A stretch of 64,000 nt of DNA from Hyphomicrobiales bacterium (GTDB taxonomy: Bacteria; Pseudomonadota; Alphaproteobacteria; Rhizobiales; Rhizobiaceae), in NCBI GenBank assembly GCA_900469345.1, contig UBWZ01000015.1, positions 100,970 through 164,969 of the forward strand. Reading direction: 5' to 3'. Below, in pieces: positions 26,610 to 36,982 of this stretch; within the stretch, counting starts at the first letter, position 1, and each line of letters begins with the position of its first letter. The notes under the pieces were generated by a model. That model saw only the letters and a program-made list of their open reading frames with translations, made no database searches and was not told where the DNA came from. The translations under genes and the position numbers were made by a program.

Positions 26610-27707
26610 ATGGCGAATTTTCTTCGCATTCTCGGCATCGAAACAAGCTGCGACGAAACGGCCGCGGCCGTGGTGGCGCGCCACGAGGACGGGCGCGGCG
26701 AGATCCTGTCGGACGTGGTCTTTTCGCAGCTCGACGAGCACAGTCTCTACGGCGGCGTGGTTCCGGAGATCGCCGCACGCGCCCATGTGGAAGCGCTGGA
26801 CGGGCTGATCGAGGAGGCGCTGCATCGTGCCAACGTATCGCTCGACGAGGTGGATGCGATCGCCGCAACCTCCGGCCCCGGCCTGATCGGCGGGCTGATC
26901 GTCGGGCTGATGACGGCAAAGGCGATGGCGCGGGCGGCCGGCAAGCCGCTCTTTGCCATCAACCATCTCGAGGGGCACGCGCTGACCGCGCGACTGACCG
27001 ACGGGCTCGCCTTTCCCTATCTGATGCTGCTGGTTTCGGGCGGCCACACCCAGCTCATCCTGGTGCGCGGCGTCGGCGAATACGAGCGATGGGGCACGAC
27101 CATCGACGATGCGCTCGGCGAAGCCTTCGACAAGACGGCAAAGCTTCTGGGCCTGCCCTATCCCGGCGGCCCGGCGGTGGAAAAGGCGGCGCTGAAGGGC
27201 GATCCGGACCGCTTTTCCCTGCCGCGTCCGCTGGTCGGCGAGGCGCGGCTGGACTTCTCCTTTTCCGGGCTGAAGACGGCGGTGCGGCAGGCGGCGACAG
27301 AGATCGCGCCGTTGAGCGAGCAGGACGTGGCGGATATCTGCGCTTCCTTCCAGAAGGCGATTTCACGCACGCTGCGGGACCGGATCGGCCGCGGCCTGAT
27401 GCGGTTCAAGCAGGAATATGGTGGGCTCGACGTCGACCCCGCGCTGGTGGTGGCCGGCGGGGTCGCTGCCAACCAGGACATCCGCCGGACCCTTCAGGCG
27501 CTTTGCCTCGAACACGGCTTCCGGTTTATCGCGCCGCCGCTGAAACTCTGCACCGACAATGCCGCCATGATCGCCTGGGCCGGGCTGGAACGGCTGGCCG
27601 ACGAGCAGCCGGCGGACGGGCTCGACGTCGCGCCGCGGTCGCGCTGGCCGCTCGACGCGCAGGCGCAGACGCTGCTCGGCTCGGGCAAGCGGGGAGCCAA
27701 GGCATGA
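26610..27707 (+). CDS. tsaD: tRNA N6-adenosine threonylcarbamoyltransferase TsaD
   Basis: A 365-residue ASKHA-fold enzyme that transfers threonylcarbamoyl to A37 of ANN-decoding tRNAs, with TsaB and TsaE. Metal ligands His119 and His123 lie in [20 protein letters not shown] at the N terminus and LVSGGHTQL and VAGGVAANQ further on are the nucleotide-binding blocks. It overlaps gpsA by three bases inside an ATGA junction. The tsaD-gpsA order is common in alphaproteobacteria. Confidence 0.96.
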   Translation: MANFLRILGIETSCDETAAAVVARHEDGRGEILSDVVFSQLDEHSLYGGVVPEIAARAHVEALDGLIEEALHRANVSLDEVDAIAATSGPGLIGGLIVGLMTAKAMARAAGKPLFAINHLEGHALTARLTDGLAFPYLMLLVSGGHTQLILVRGVGEYERWGTTIDDALGEAFDKTAKLLGLPYPGGPAVEKAALKGDPDRFSLPRPLVGEARLDFSFSGLKTAVRQAATEIAPLSEQDVADICASFQKAISRTLRDRIGRGLMRFKQEYGGLDVDPALVVAGGVAANQDIRRTLQALCLEHGFRFIAPPLKLCTDNAAMIAWAGLERLADEQPADGLDVAPRSRWPLDAQAQTLLGSGKRGAKA

Positions 27708-28687
27708 GCGAGCGGATCGCCGTGATCGGTGCCGGTGCGTTCGGGACGGCGCTCGCCGCCGTGATGGCGCGCGAAGGGCGGCATCCGGTGACGCTGGTCG
27801 GGCGCGACCCGGACCTGATGAACGACCTTCGCGAGGACGGCACCCACGAGGCCGCGCTGCCAGGCGTGCCGTTGCCGGACGCGCTGGCGTTTTCCGCCGA
27901 GCCGGATGCCATCGAGCAGGCGCGTTTCGTGCTGTTTGCCATGCCGTCGCAGGCGCAGCTCGATGCGGCCCGGCAGTATGGCCCCTATCTTTCCGCGGAT
28001 GCTGTCGTCGTGACCTGCGCCAAGGGGATCGACAGAGTGTCCGGCCGGCTGCTGACGGAGGTGCTGGAAGAGGCGCTGCCGCACCACCCCGTCGCGGCGC
28101 TTTCGGGTCCCGGGTTTGCGGCCGATATCGCCCGCAGCCTGCCGACGGCGATGACGATTGCTGCCGCGGACGAAGCTCTGGCGGACCGTCTTGCTGCGGC
28201 GCTCTCCAGCCGGACCTTCCGTCTCTACCCTTCCGCCGACCGGATCGGCGTGCAATTGGGCGGTGCGCTCAAGAACGTGCTGGCGATCGCCTGCGGCATC
28301 GTCGAAGGCGCGGGGCTTGGCGAATCGGCCCGGGCGGCGCTGATTTCCCGCGGGCTTGCGGAAATGTCGCGGCTGGTCGAGGCGATGGGCGGCAAGGCCG
28401 ATACGGTGCGCGGCCTGTCCGGGCTCGGCGACCTGGTGCTGACCGGCACCAGCCGCCAGTCGCGAAACCTGCGCTTCGGCATCACGCTCGGCCAGGGCCT
28501 TCCAGCCGACACGCCAGGCGGCTCGCTGGTCGAGGGCGTGTTTGCCGCTTCCGTCGCCGCGCGGCTCGGCGCGCAACATGCCGTCGACCTGCCGGTCACC
28601 AATGCGGTCGCGGCGATCATCGACGGCCGGCTCGACATTCCTGCTGCGGTCGAGCGCCTAATGGCGCGGCCGATCACCACCGAATAA
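27704..28687 (+). CDS. gpsA: Glycerol-3-phosphate dehydrogenase [NAD(P)+]
   Basis: A 327-residue enzyme reducing dihydroxyacetone phosphate to sn-glycerol 3-phosphate for phospholipid synthesis. The nucleotide-binding motif [10 protein letters not shown] lies at residues 8-17 and the catalytic Lys190 in [24 protein letters not shown] and [14 protein letters not shown] are family blocks. It is translationally coupled to tsaD and followed after 28 bases by the YciI gene. Confidence 0.96.
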   Translation: MSERIAVIGAGAFGTALAAVMAREGRHPVTLVGRDPDLMNDLREDGTHEAALPGVPLPDALAFSAEPDAIEQARFVLFAMPSQAQLDAARQYGPYLSADAVVVTCAKGIDRVSGRLLTEVLEEALPHHPVAALSGPGFAADIARSLPTAMTIAAADEALADRLAAALSSRTFRLYPSADRIGVQLGGALKNVLAIACGIVEGAGLGESARAALISRGLAEMSRLVEAMGGKADTVRGLSGLGDLVLTGTSRQSRNLRFGITLGQGLPADTPGGSLVEGVFAASVAARLGAQHAVDLPVTNAVAAIIDGRLDIPAAVERLMARPITTE

Positions 28688-28715
28688 ACCTCAAGGTTCA
28701 ACCAGGAGAGACCCG

Positions 28716-29009
28716 ATGCTGTTTGCCTTTCTCTGCACCGACAAGCCGAACCATCTCAACGTCCGCATGGAAACGCGTCCGGCGCATCTGGAGCATCTCA
28801 CCAAGCTGAACGATGCCGGGCAGCTGAAGTTTGCCGGTCCCTTCCTCGACGACGAGGGCAAGCCGAACGGCAGCCTCGTCGTGGTCGACGCGGCCGACAT
28901 CGCCGCTGCCCGCTCGCTGGCGGAGGCCGATCCCTATTATCTAGCCGGGCTGTTCGAGAAGGTCGACGTCAAGCCCTGGAGCTGGACGATCAACAAGCCG
29001 GCGGAGTGA
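28716..29009 (+). CDS. YciI family protein
   Basis: A 97-residue protein with the ferredoxin-like YCII fold. The conserved His is in RPAHLEHL (about residue 24) and the Asp in PFLDDEG (about residue 47), the pair proposed as catalytic in the family. The C-terminal WTINKPAE is typical. The reaction is unknown. It sits between gpsA and the EVE-domain gene and is probably in the same operon. It is distinct from the DGPF protein at 7.0 kb. Confidence 0.87.
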   Translation: MLFAFLCTDKPNHLNVRMETRPAHLEHLTKLNDAGQLKFAGPFLDDEGKPNGSLVVVDAADIAAARSLAEADPYYLAGLFEKVDVKPWSWTINKPAE

Positions 29010-29016
29010 GGGTCAG

Positions 29017-29457
29017 ATGGCCTACTGGCTTTACAAGTCCGAACCGGCGACCTGGTCCTGGGAGCAGCAGAAGGCTGCCGGGGAGAAGGGGACCGAGTGG
29101 TCGGGGGTGCGCAACTATCTCGCCCGCAACAACATGCGGGCCATGAAGATCGGCGACAAGGGCTTCTTCTACCATTCCAACGAGGGGCTGGAGATCGTCG
29201 GGATCGTCGAGGTGTGCGCCCTGTCGCATCCGGATTCGACGGCCAAGGGCGATCCCAAGTGGGACTGCGTTGACATCCGCGCCGTCACCGACGTGCCGAA
29301 GCCGATCACCCTCAAGGACATCAAGGCCAATTCGAAGTTCGAGAAGATGGCGCTCGTCACCTCGATGCGGCTTTCGGTGCAGCCGGTGACGGACGAGGAA
29401 TATTTCGAGATCTGCCGGCTCGGCGGCGTCGACAAGCCGCCGCGCTCGCCGGATTGA
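29017..29457 (+). CDS. EVE domain-containing protein (PUA-like)
   Basis: A 146-residue single-domain protein of the THYN1 type. Blocks WLYKSEPATWSWE, EWSGVRNYLARNNMRAMKIGD and GFFYHSNEG, followed by VGIVEV and WDCVDIRAV, define the EVE fold. EVE domains recognise modified bases in nucleic acids in characterised members. It follows the YciI gene by seven bases and precedes the methyltransferase by seven, which points to one transcript. Confidence 0.92.
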   Translation: MAYWLYKSEPATWSWEQQKAAGEKGTEWSGVRNYLARNNMRAMKIGDKGFFYHSNEGLEIVGIVEVCALSHPDSTAKGDPKWDCVDIRAVTDVPKPITLKDIKANSKFEKMALVTSMRLSVQPVTDEEYFEICRLGGVDKPPRSPD

Positions 29458-29464
29458 ACCGCGC

Positions 29465-30112
29465 TTGAAGACCGACCCGCGACGCTTCATCCTTGACAAT
29501 ACGGCGCTGACGGCGCCGCCGCATGTGCCCGAGATCCGGCTTCACCTCGCGGACGAGGCGCACGCGCTGTGGCAAAAGACCGAGGAGGAGCTGGAGGCGA
29601 TCGGCCTTCCGCCGCCGTTCTGGGCGTTTGCCTGGGCCGGCGGGCAGGGGCTCGCCCGCTTCATCCTCGATCACCGTGAGATGGTGGCGGGCAGGCGGGT
29701 GCTGGATTTCGCAAGCGGCTCCGGGCTGGTCGCGATTGCCGCGAAGCTTGCGGGCGCTGCCCATGTCACGGCCGCCGATATCGACCCATGGGCACGGCAC
29801 GCCGTTTCCCTCAATGCCGCCGAAAACGGCGTGACGCTCGACTTCACCGGCGACAACCGGATCGGCAGCCAGGCTGAGGCGGACGTGGTGCTGGCGGGCG
29901 ACGTGTTTTACGATCGCGACTTCGCCGAAGCGCTGATCCCCTGGTTTGCGACGCTGGCGGCGGACGGCGTGACGGTGCTGGTCGGCGATCCCGGCCGCGC
30001 CTATTGTCCCCGGGACAGGCTGGAGGCGCTTTGCGTCTACGAGGTGCCGGTCACCCGGGCGCTGGAGGACAGCGAGGTCAAGCGCACCACCGTCTGGCGG
30101 TTCGCCGGCTAG
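29465..30112 (+). CDS. Protein-lysine methyltransferase, ETF-beta KMT (METTL20) type
   Basis: A 215-residue class I SAM methyltransferase. Motif I is VLDFASGSGLVAIAA (about residues 79-93), followed by AADIDPWA, and the post-motif is ADVVLAGDVFYDR. The arrangement with PPFWAFAWAGGQGLARF matches the METTL20/ETFBKMT family; a homologue from Agrobacterium has been described as methylating the beta subunit of electron transfer flavoprotein. The start is a TTG at 29465, seven bases after the EVE stop. The specific target is inferred from family resemblance. Confidence 0.82.
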   Translation: MKTDPRRFILDNTALTAPPHVPEIRLHLADEAHALWQKTEEELEAIGLPPPFWAFAWAGGQGLARFILDHREMVAGRRVLDFASGSGLVAIAAKLAGAAHVTAADIDPWARHAVSLNAAENGVTLDFTGDNRIGSQAEADVVLAGDVFYDRDFAEALIPWFATLAADGVTVLVGDPGRAYCPRDRLEALCVYEVPVTRALEDSEVKRTTVWRFAG

Positions 30113-30260
30113 GATTGGAAGGGGTGCGGTGCCCCCTCGACCAGGCGGGTGCCCGCAGAGGCCCATGTACCGATTTGCATCTCGGCCCCGATCGCTCTAA
30201 TGCGTCCTCAAGCAATTCCTGTTTAATCGTTGTTTCTGTCCCATCCACGAGGAGACGATC

Positions 30261-31571
30261 TTGTCAGAACCATCCGGCACCACCCCGGTCCCTCACTATA
30301 CTGCGGAGGAAACCCGCCACCGAGTCCTGGCAATCGTCGCGGCGTCGTCCGGCAATCTCGTCGAGTGGTTCGATTTCTACGTCTATGCCTTTACGGCGCT
30401 CTATTTCAGCAGCTCGTTCTTCCCGAATTCGGAACCGACTGTGCAGCTGCTGCAGACGGCGGGTGTTTTTGCGGCCGGTTTCCTGATGCGCCCGATCGGC
30501 GGCTGGCTGTTCGGCCGGATCGCCGACCGGGCCGGACGCAAGTCCTCGATGCTGATCTCGGTTTCGATGATGTGCGGCGGATCGCTGCTGATCGCGGTGC
30601 TGCCGACCTATGCGCAGATCGGCAGCTGGGCGCCGTTGCTGCTGCTCGTCGCGCGGTTGATCCAGGGCCTCTCGGTCGGTGGCGAGTACGGCACCACGGC
30701 GACCTACATGTCGGAAGTCGCGCTGCGCGGTCGGCGCGGCTTCTTCTCGTCGTTCCAGTATGTGACCCTGATCGGCGGCCAGCTGCTCGCCGTGCTGGTG
30801 ATCGTCGTCATCGAAACGCTGATGACCAAGGAGCAGATCACAGACTGGGGCTGGCGCATTCCGTTCGTGATCGGCGCGGTGGCGGCCGTCGTCTCGATCT
30901 TCCTGCGACGGACGATGACCGAGACCCAGAAGACCGAGGTCATCAAGAGCGAGAAGGCCGGCTCGCTGAGGGAGCTGTTCCGCAACCATACGCCGGCCTT
31001 CCTGACCGTTCTCGGCTATACCGCCGGTGGTTCGCTGATCTTCTACACATTCACGACCTATATGCAGAAGTACCTGGTCAACACCGTCCACATGCCGGTG
31101 AAGACCGCCAGCTACATCATGACGGTCGCGCTGTTTCTCTACATGTGCATGCAGCCGTTGTTCGGCGCGCTCTCCGACCGCATCGGCCGGCGCAGCAGCA
31201 TGCTGATGTTCGGCGCACTCGGGACGCTCTGCACGGTGCCGATCCTCAGCACGCTGCAATACGTCACCGACCCGATCATAGCGGGCGTCCTGATCGTCGC
31301 GGCGCTGGCGATCGTCAGCTTCTACACGTCGATCAGCGGCATCGTGAAGGCCGAGATGTTCCCGCCGGAAGTGCGGGCGCTCGGCGTGGGACTTGCCTAT
31401 GCGCTCGGCAATGCGATCTTCGGCGGATCGGCCGAGTTCGTCGCGCTGTCGATGAAGACCGCCGGCTACGAGCAGATGTTCTACTGGTACGTGACGGTGA
31501 TGATGGTCGTTGCTCTGCTCGTGTCGCTGCGGTTGCCGCGCCAGGCACGCTACCTGCATCAGGACCACTGA
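30261..31571 (+). CDS. MFS transporter, metabolite:H+ symporter (KgtP/ProP-like)
   Basis: A 436-residue transporter with 12 predicted helices. The MHS signature is clear: [15 protein letters not shown] at the start of helix 1, [10 protein letters not shown] in loop 2-3, and [20 protein letters not shown] in helix 4. Closest resemblance by eye is to 2-oxoglutarate permease KgtP, so a dicarboxylate or similar substrate is probable but not proven. The start is a TTG at 30261 with GAGGAG ahead of it. A terminator follows. Confidence 0.88.
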   Translation: MSEPSGTTPVPHYTAEETRHRVLAIVAASSGNLVEWFDFYVYAFTALYFSSSFFPNSEPTVQLLQTAGVFAAGFLMRPIGGWLFGRIADRAGRKSSMLISVSMMCGGSLLIAVLPTYAQIGSWAPLLLLVARLIQGLSVGGEYGTTATYMSEVALRGRRGFFSSFQYVTLIGGQLLAVLVIVVIETLMTKEQITDWGWRIPFVIGAVAAVVSIFLRRTMTETQKTEVIKSEKAGSLRELFRNHTPAFLTVLGYTAGGSLIFYTFTTYMQKYLVNTVHMPVKTASYIMTVALFLYMCMQPLFGALSDRIGRRSSMLMFGALGTLCTVPILSTLQYVTDPIIAGVLIVAALAIVSFYTSISGIVKAEMFPPEVRALGVGLAYALGNAIFGGSAEFVALSMKTAGYEQMFYWYVTVMMVVALLVSLRLPRQARYLHQDH

Positions 31572-31603
31572 CGACGGGCCAAGAACGGCTGTGAGAGACC
31601 GAA

Positions 31604-31629
31604 GGGCGCGGGACATTTCCGCGCCCTTT
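31604..31629 (+). terminator. Terminator after the MHS transporter
   Basis: Gggcgcgg (31604-31611) pairs perfectly with ccgcgccc (31619-31626), followed by TTT. Confidence 0.75.
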
Positions 31630-31726
31630 CTTCATCCGAATTTGCCACGCCGGACGCTCGAAATTTGCGGCGGAGCCGGGGCATTCGTGGTAGTCTGCGG
31701 CCTTCGCAACGCGGGAGGGTGCGGCG

Positions 31727-32539
31727 ATGTCGGATGCAGGCCCCATGTTCGCCGGATCCGTTCCGGAGAACTACGATCGCTATCTGGTTCCCCTGATCTT
31801 CAAACCCTACGCCGCCGATCTCGCACGGCGGGTGGCGGGCCTTTCTCCGGCCGCCGTTCTGGAGATTGCAGCCGGTACCGGCGCGGTGACCCGCGAACTG
31901 GCGCCAAAGCTGACACCCGGGACACGCTATGTGGCAACCGACCTCAGCCAGCCCATGCTCGACCATGCACGCGGGCAACAGGCCGACGCCGGCCGGATCG
32001 AATGGCGCCAGGCCGATGCCATGGCGCTGCCCTTCGAGGACGGCGCCTTCGATCTCGTCCTTTGCCAGTTCGGAGCGATGTTCTTCCCCGACCGGGTGAC
32101 CGCCTACCGCGAGGTCCTGCGCGTGCTCAAGCCCAGCGGCCAGTTCCTCTTCAACGTCTGGGACCGGCTCGACCGCAACGAGTTCGCGCGCGACGTGATG
32201 GCGGCCATTGCCGCCATCTTTCTGGAGGATCGGCCGGACTTCTTCGAGCGGGTGCCGCACGGCTACCACGATGTCGAACAGATCCGGCGCGATCTTCGCG
32301 AGGCCGGCTTTTCGCGGATCGCGATCGAGACGAAGGCGGAGCAGCGCCACGCTCCATCGGTGCGGCATGTCGCACTCGCCTTCTGCCACGGAACGCCTCT
32401 GCTCGGCGAAATCGAGGCGCGGAACCCCGGAGGACTGGACGCCACGACCGCGCGGGTGGAAGCGGCGCTTGCGGCAAAGCATGGTCAAGGCGACATTTCG
32501 GCCCGGATCCAAGCTCATGTGATCACCGCCGAGGCATAG
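31727..32539 (+). CDS. Class I SAM-dependent methyltransferase (UbiE-like)
   Basis: A 270-residue methyltransferase. Motif I is VLEIAAGTGAVTRELA (about residues 45-60), ATDLSQPMLDHAR follows, and the later motif is FDLVLCQFGAMFFPD then EVLRVLKPSGQFLFNVWD. It is of the Methyltransf_11 type acting on small molecules. The substrate is unknown and the neighbours give no clue. It stands alone, converging with the small secreted protein gene. Confidence 0.85.
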   Translation: MSDAGPMFAGSVPENYDRYLVPLIFKPYAADLARRVAGLSPAAVLEIAAGTGAVTRELAPKLTPGTRYVATDLSQPMLDHARGQQADAGRIEWRQADAMALPFEDGAFDLVLCQFGAMFFPDRVTAYREVLRVLKPSGQFLFNVWDRLDRNEFARDVMAAIAAIFLEDRPDFFERVPHGYHDVEQIRRDLREAGFSRIAIETKAEQRHAPSVRHVALAFCHGTPLLGEIEARNPGGLDATTARVEAALAAKHGQGDISARIQAHVITAEA

Positions 32540-32580
32540 CCTCGGGCCTCGCCGGAGGGCTTGGCGCCGTAATCGCCGGT

Positions 32581-33102
32581 TCAGCGGCCGCCGCGGATGA
32601 CGCAGACGCCTTCCTCGTAGGAGCAGGCGTTGCGGGCGGCAAAGCCGCCGCCGAGATCATTCCGGTCGACGCGGATGATCTTGGGGCCGGGAATGCGGTC
32701 AGCACTGGCAGTCATTTCGCCGGCGCCATAGCCGCGGTCGAAATAGATGCCGTTACCGTCGTCCGGGTAGGCATAGGTCGCGCCTGCCCAGGTGGATCCG
32801 GTGCCGCTCCAGTCGCCGCGATCGCCACGAAGGCGGCGGACAGACCAATCCTGCCAGCCATTCCCGGCGTAATGCCGGCTGGCGAAACGGTCGCCCTGGC
32901 GGTCGAACCGGGTGTTGCCGACCCAGTGGCGGCGGTGATCTCCGCTGAAGGTGTTGCCGGCGAACGTGGAGCCGGCAGAAGCCCTGCCGTGCTTTGCGTG
33001 ATGGCGATCCGGCACGTGTCGACGCTCGCCCGCATCTGCCGCCGAGACGAGAACGAGGCAGGCGAGGGCTGCCAGAACAGGCTTCATCCGATTCGCGATC
33101 AT
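32581..33102 (-). CDS. Small secreted protein of unknown function, His/Arg/Gly-rich
   Basis: 173 residues. The N terminus (MKPVLAALACLVLVSAADA, about residues 6-24) is a signal peptide. The mature part is rich in His, Arg, Gly, Asp, Trp and Tyr, with repeated short aromatic-basic phrases (GDHRRHW, DRFASRHY, GNGWQDW). Two cysteines close to the C terminus (ACSYEEGVC) may form a disulfide. GGAG precedes the ATG at 33102. I do not recognise the family. Its upstream region is shared with sdhC. Confidence 0.65.
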   Translation of the reverse strand: MIANRMKPVLAALACLVLVSAADAGERRHVPDRHHAKHGRASAGSTFAGNTFSGDHRRHWVGNTRFDRQGDRFASRHYAGNGWQDWSVRRLRGDRGDWSGTGSTWAGATYAYPDDGNGIYFDRGYGAGEMTASADRIPGPKIIRVDRNDLGGGFAARNACSYEEGVCVIRGGR

Positions 33103-33385
33103 GGCGAACTCCGTCGACAGGGTTAATCAAAGGTTAACACCAAATGGCGCGCAGATGACCCGGCGACAACGATTTCTTTGTCTTTTATGGTTAATTCGGG
33201 TGGCACCGAACCGGGGCACAAGACTTGACATTCACACAATCGATTAAATTGCGCGGCGTGCCACAATGTTCTTGTCGTCAGACATCCGGGCGATTAAACC
33301 ACGCCGATGATGCAATGCACATATCTTCACCAGGCATTGCCGGGCAACTGCTCCTTGATACCGCATACGACGCCGCGAGGTTCTG
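33103..33385. other. Divergent promoter region between the secreted protein gene and sdhC
   Basis: 283 bases, more A+T-rich than the flanking genes, with no supported gene. TTGACA occurs at 33225-33230 on the plus strand and could be the -35 of sdhCDAB, though no ideal -10 follows; two GATTAAA-like stretches occur at about 33242 and 33291. Confidence 0.45.
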
Positions 33386-33778
33386 ATGGCGAATGTGACA
33401 AATAACCGGCCTCTGTCGCCGCATCTCTCTATCTACAAGCCGATCCCCACCATGGTCATGTCGATCGTGCACCGCATCACCGGCGGCGCGCTCTATGTCG
33501 GCACCGTGCTGGTTGCCTGGTGGCTGATCGCCGCCGCCAGCGGCCCTGCCTACTACGACTGGGCCAACTGGGCGCTCGGCAGCATTCCCGGCAAGCTCGT
33601 CCTTCTCGGCTACACCTGGGCGCTGATCCACCACATGCTCGGCGGCTTCCGCCACCTGATGTGGGATCTCGGCCATGGCTTCGAAAAGGAATTTTCCACG
33701 AAGCTCGCCATCGCCAATGTCATCGGATCGATCTGTCTGACCGTTGTGGTCTGGGTGGTCGGCTTCCTCGTTCGCTAA
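33386..33778 (+). CDS. sdhC: Succinate dehydrogenase, cytochrome b556 subunit
   Basis: A 130-residue membrane anchor with three helices. [13 protein letters not shown] at the start and [11 protein letters not shown] near residue 26 are the SdhC signatures. The heme-ligand pattern H-x3-G-x-R-H gives His83 as probable axial ligand, followed by LMWD. It passes electrons from the iron-sulfur subunit to ubiquinone with SdhD. It is the first gene of sdhCDAB. Confidence 0.95.
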   Translation: MANVTNNRPLSPHLSIYKPIPTMVMSIVHRITGGALYVGTVLVAWWLIAAASGPAYYDWANWALGSIPGKLVLLGYTWALIHHMLGGFRHLMWDLGHGFEKEFSTKLAIANVIGSICLTVVVWVVGFLVR

Positions 33779-33791
33779 GGAAATCCCTTCC

Positions 33792-34172
33792 ATGGATATG
33801 CGCACCCCGCTCGGTAAGGTCCGCGGACTGGGCTCCGCCAAGGACGGCACCGAACATTTCTGGCGCCAGCGACTGACTGCGGTCGCCAACGTGCCGCTGA
33901 TGATCTTTTTTGTGGTCTTCATGATCCTTTACGCCGGAAAACCGTATCCAGAGGTGATCGCAGCCCTGTCGAACCCGCTTGTCGCGGTGGTGATGGGTCT
34001 GGTGGTCGTCTCCGGCATCATTCACATGCGGATCGGAATGCAGGTGATCATCGAGGATTACGTCCACGGCGAGTTCAGCAAGGTGGCCCTGATCATGCTC
34101 AACACGTTCTTTTCGATTCTGATCGCCGGACTGTGTCTGTTCGCCGTTCTGAAAATCGCATTTGCAGGATAA
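33792..34172 (+). CDS. sdhD: Succinate dehydrogenase, hydrophobic anchor subunit
   Basis: A 126-residue three-helix anchor. [22 protein letters not shown] is the typical alphaproteobacterial N terminus; the second heme ligand is probably His78 ([16 protein letters not shown]) and the quinone-site Asp-Tyr pair is at 89-90. The start at 33792 is 13 bases past sdhC; a frame-compatible upstream codon would overlap it. Confidence 0.95.
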   Translation: MDMRTPLGKVRGLGSAKDGTEHFWRQRLTAVANVPLMIFFVVFMILYAGKPYPEVIAALSNPLVAVVMGLVVVSGIIHMRIGMQVIIEDYVHGEFSKVALIMLNTFFSILIAGLCLFAVLKIAFAG

Positions 34173-34178
34173 ACCGAC

Positions 34179-36020
34179 ATGGCATCCGTGACCCCCATCG
34201 CGCCTAACGGCAAGGCCTATACCTATGTCGACCACGCCTACGACGTGATCGTTGTCGGCGCCGGTGGCGCCGGACTGCGCGCCACGCTCGGCATGGCCGA
34301 ACAGGGCTTCAAGACGGCCTGCATCACCAAGGTCTTCCCGACCCGCAGCCACACGGTTGCAGCCCAGGGCGGCATCGCCGCCTCGCTGCAGAACATGACG
34401 CCGGACTCGTGGCAGTGGCATCTCTACGACACCGTCAAGGGCTCCGACTGGCTCGGCGACGTCGATGCCATGCAGTACATGGTCATGGAAGCGCCAAAGG
34501 CCGTCTACGAACTCGAGCACTACGGCGTGCCGTTTTCGCGTAACGACGAAGGCAAGATCTACCAGCGTCCGTTCGGCGGTCACATGCAGAACTTCGGTGC
34601 CGGCCCACCCGTGCAGCGCACCTGCGCCGCGGCCGACCGGACGGGTCACGCGATCCTGCACACGCTCTACGGCCAGTCGCTGAAGCACAACGCGGAATTC
34701 TTCATCGAGTATTTCGCGATCGACCTGATCATGTCCGATGACGGGCGCTGCACCGGCGTTGTGGCCTGGAACCTCGACGACGGCACGATCCACCGCTTTG
34801 CGGCCAAGATGGTCGTGCTGGCGACCGGCGGCTACGGCCGCGCCTATTTCTCGGCAACGTCTGCCCATACCTGCACCGGCGACGGTGGCGGCATGGTCGC
34901 CCGTGCCGGCCTGCCGCTTCAGGACATGGAGTTCGTGCAGTTCCATCCGACCGGCATCTACGGCTCCGGCTGCCTTATCACAGAGGGTGCGCGCGGCGAA
35001 GGCGGCTATCTGGTGAATTCCGAAGGCGAGCGCTTCATGGAGCGCTACGCGCCTTCGGCCAAGGACCTCGCCTCGCGCGACGTGGTCTCCCGCTGCATGA
35101 CGCTCGAGATCCGCGAAGGCCGCGGCGTCGGCAAGAACAAGGACCACATCTACCTGCATCTAGACCATCTCGATCCGGCCGTGCTGCACGAGCGCCTGCC
35201 GGGGATCTCCGAGAGCGCCAAGATCTTTGCCGGTGTCGACGTGACACGCGAGCCGATCCCGGTGCTGCCGACCGTGCACTACAACATGGGCGGGATTCCG
35301 ACCAATTACTGGGGCGAGGTGCTGAACGCCGACAGCAACAACCCCGAGCGCATTCTGCCCGGCCTGATGGCCGTCGGCGAAGCGGGCTGTGCCTCGGTGC
35401 ACGGCGCAAATCGTCTCGGCTCCAACTCGCTGATCGACCTCGTGGTGTTCGGCCGCGCCGCTGCCATGCGCGCGGCCCAGGTGGTCGACCGCACAGGGCC
35501 GATCCCGGCGCTCAACACGGCGGCCTGCGACAAGATCATGGATCGCTTCGACCGCGCCCGGCATGCCAGCGGCGCGACGCCGACGGCGGTGCTGCGCGAC
35601 AAGATGCAGCGCGCCATGCAGGAAGACGCGGCCGTGTTCCGGGCCCAGGAATCGCTCGAGTCGGGCTGTCGCCGGCTGTCCGAGATCTGGGGTGAAATGA
35701 AGGACATCAAGGTCACCGACCGCTCGATGATCTGGAATTCGGACCTGGTCGAGACGCTCGAACTGCACAACCTGATGGCCAACGCGATCACCACGGTCTA
35801 TGGCGCCGAGGCGCGCAAGGAAAGCCGGGGCAGCCATGCCCGCGAAGACTACACGTCCGGACCGTTTGCCGGCCGCGACGACGAGAACTGGCGCAAGCAC
35901 ACGCTGGCCTGGGTCTCCGAGGCGGGCGAGATCAAGCTCGACTACCGCCCCGTCCACACCGAGCTGATCGCCGACGGCATGGATCCCCACAAGATCGAGC
36001 CGAAGGCCCGCGTGTACTGA
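34179..36020 (+). CDS. sdhA: Succinate dehydrogenase flavoprotein subunit
   Basis: A 613-residue catalytic subunit oxidising succinate to fumarate. The FAD fingerprint [19 protein letters not shown] opens the protein, and FAD is covalently bound through His58 in [10 protein letters not shown]. Substrate-site blocks [30 protein letters not shown] and [13 protein letters not shown] follow in order. Length is typical. It follows sdhD by six bases. Confidence 0.97.
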   Translation: MASVTPIAPNGKAYTYVDHAYDVIVVGAGGAGLRATLGMAEQGFKTACITKVFPTRSHTVAAQGGIAASLQNMTPDSWQWHLYDTVKGSDWLGDVDAMQYMVMEAPKAVYELEHYGVPFSRNDEGKIYQRPFGGHMQNFGAGPPVQRTCAAADRTGHAILHTLYGQSLKHNAEFFIEYFAIDLIMSDDGRCTGVVAWNLDDGTIHRFAAKMVVLATGGYGRAYFSATSAHTCTGDGGGMVARAGLPLQDMEFVQFHPTGIYGSGCLITEGARGEGGYLVNSEGERFMERYAPSAKDLASRDVVSRCMTLEIREGRGVGKNKDHIYLHLDHLDPAVLHERLPGISESAKIFAGVDVTREPIPVLPTVHYNMGGIPTNYWGEVLNADSNNPERILPGLMAVGEAGCASVHGANRLGSNSLIDLVVFGRAAAMRAAQVVDRTGPIPALNTAACDKIMDRFDRARHASGATPTAVLRDKMQRAMQEDAAVFRAQESLESGCRRLSEIWGEMKDIKVTDRSMIWNSDLVETLELHNLMANAITTVYGAEARKESRGSHAREDYTSGPFAGRDDENWRKHTLAWVSEAGEIKLDYRPVHTELIADGMDPHKIEPKARVY

Positions 36021-36038
36021 TCTCAAAGGACCTGCAAG

Positions 36039-36818
36039 ATGGTTGAACTCGCTCTCCCCAAGAACTCCCAGATGACCGAAGGCAAGGTCTGGCCGAAGCC
36101 GACCGGCGCCAAGAACGTGCGGGAGCTGCGCGTCTACCGGTGGAGCCCGGACGACGGCAAGAACCCCAGCATCGATACCTTCTACGTGGACGTGGACGAT
36201 TGCGGGCCGATGGTCCTCGACGCTCTGCTCTACATCAAGAACAAGATCGATCCGACGCTGACGCTGCGGCGCTCCTGTCGCGAGGGGATCTGCGGTTCGT
36301 GCGCCATGAACATCGACGGCGCCAACACGCTTGCCTGCACCAAGGGCATGGACGACATCAACGGCACGGTAAAGATCTACCCGCTGCCGCATATGCCGGT
36401 CGTCAAGGACCTGGTTCCCGACCTCACCAACTTCTACGCCCAGCATCGCTCGATCGAGCCCTGGTTGAAGACGGTATCGCCGCCGCCGGCGAAGGAATGG
36501 AAGCAGAGCCACGAGGACCGTCAGAAGCTCGACGGCCTCTACGAATGCATCCTGTGCGCCTGCTGCTCGGCATCCTGTCCGAGCTACTGGTGGAACGGCG
36601 ACCGGTACCTCGGTCCGGCCGTCCTGCTGCAAGCCTATCGCTGGCTGATCGATTCGCGCGACGAAGCCAAGGGCGAGCGCCTCGACAACCTCGAGGATCC
36701 CTTCCGGCTCTATCGCTGCCACACGATCATGAACTGCGCGCAGACCTGCCCCAAGGGGCTCAACCCTGCCAAGGCGATCGCCGAAATCAAGAAGATGATG
36801 GTCGAGCGCCGGCTGTAG
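36039..36818 (+). CDS. sdhB: Succinate dehydrogenase iron-sulfur subunit
   Basis: A 259-residue subunit carrying three clusters. The [2Fe-2S] ligands are in [16 protein letters not shown] and the following Cys in NTLAC. The [4Fe-4S] and [3Fe-4S] ligands are in [16 protein letters not shown] and [17 protein letters not shown]. It relays electrons from SdhA to the quinone site. It is the last gene of sdhCDAB, with a hairpin 41 bases downstream. Confidence 0.97.
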   Translation: MVELALPKNSQMTEGKVWPKPTGAKNVRELRVYRWSPDDGKNPSIDTFYVDVDDCGPMVLDALLYIKNKIDPTLTLRRSCREGICGSCAMNIDGANTLACTKGMDDINGTVKIYPLPHMPVVKDLVPDLTNFYAQHRSIEPWLKTVSPPPAKEWKQSHEDRQKLDGLYECILCACCSASCPSYWWNGDRYLGPAVLLQAYRWLIDSRDEAKGERLDNLEDPFRLYRCHTIMNCAQTCPKGLNPAKAIAEIKKMMVERRL

Positions 36819-36858
36819 CAACGGCATTGGTCCCGGGCGCGGAATTTCGATAGTTTTA

Positions 36859-36887
36859 TGGCGGTCCGGTGGTTCACAGGACCGCCA
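36859..36887 (+). terminator. Probable terminator of sdhCDAB
   Basis: Tggcggtcc (36859-36867) pairs perfectly with ggaccgcca (36879-36887) around an 11-base loop. The following bases (AATTGTT) form only a weak U tract. Confidence 0.55.
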
Positions 36888-36982
36888 AATTGTTCCAGTA
36901 AGGCTTGATTAACGATATCTGCACGATAATTCGGTCCCAATTCGATGACACGAGATATCGGTGGGCCTGAAACAGGAGTTGG

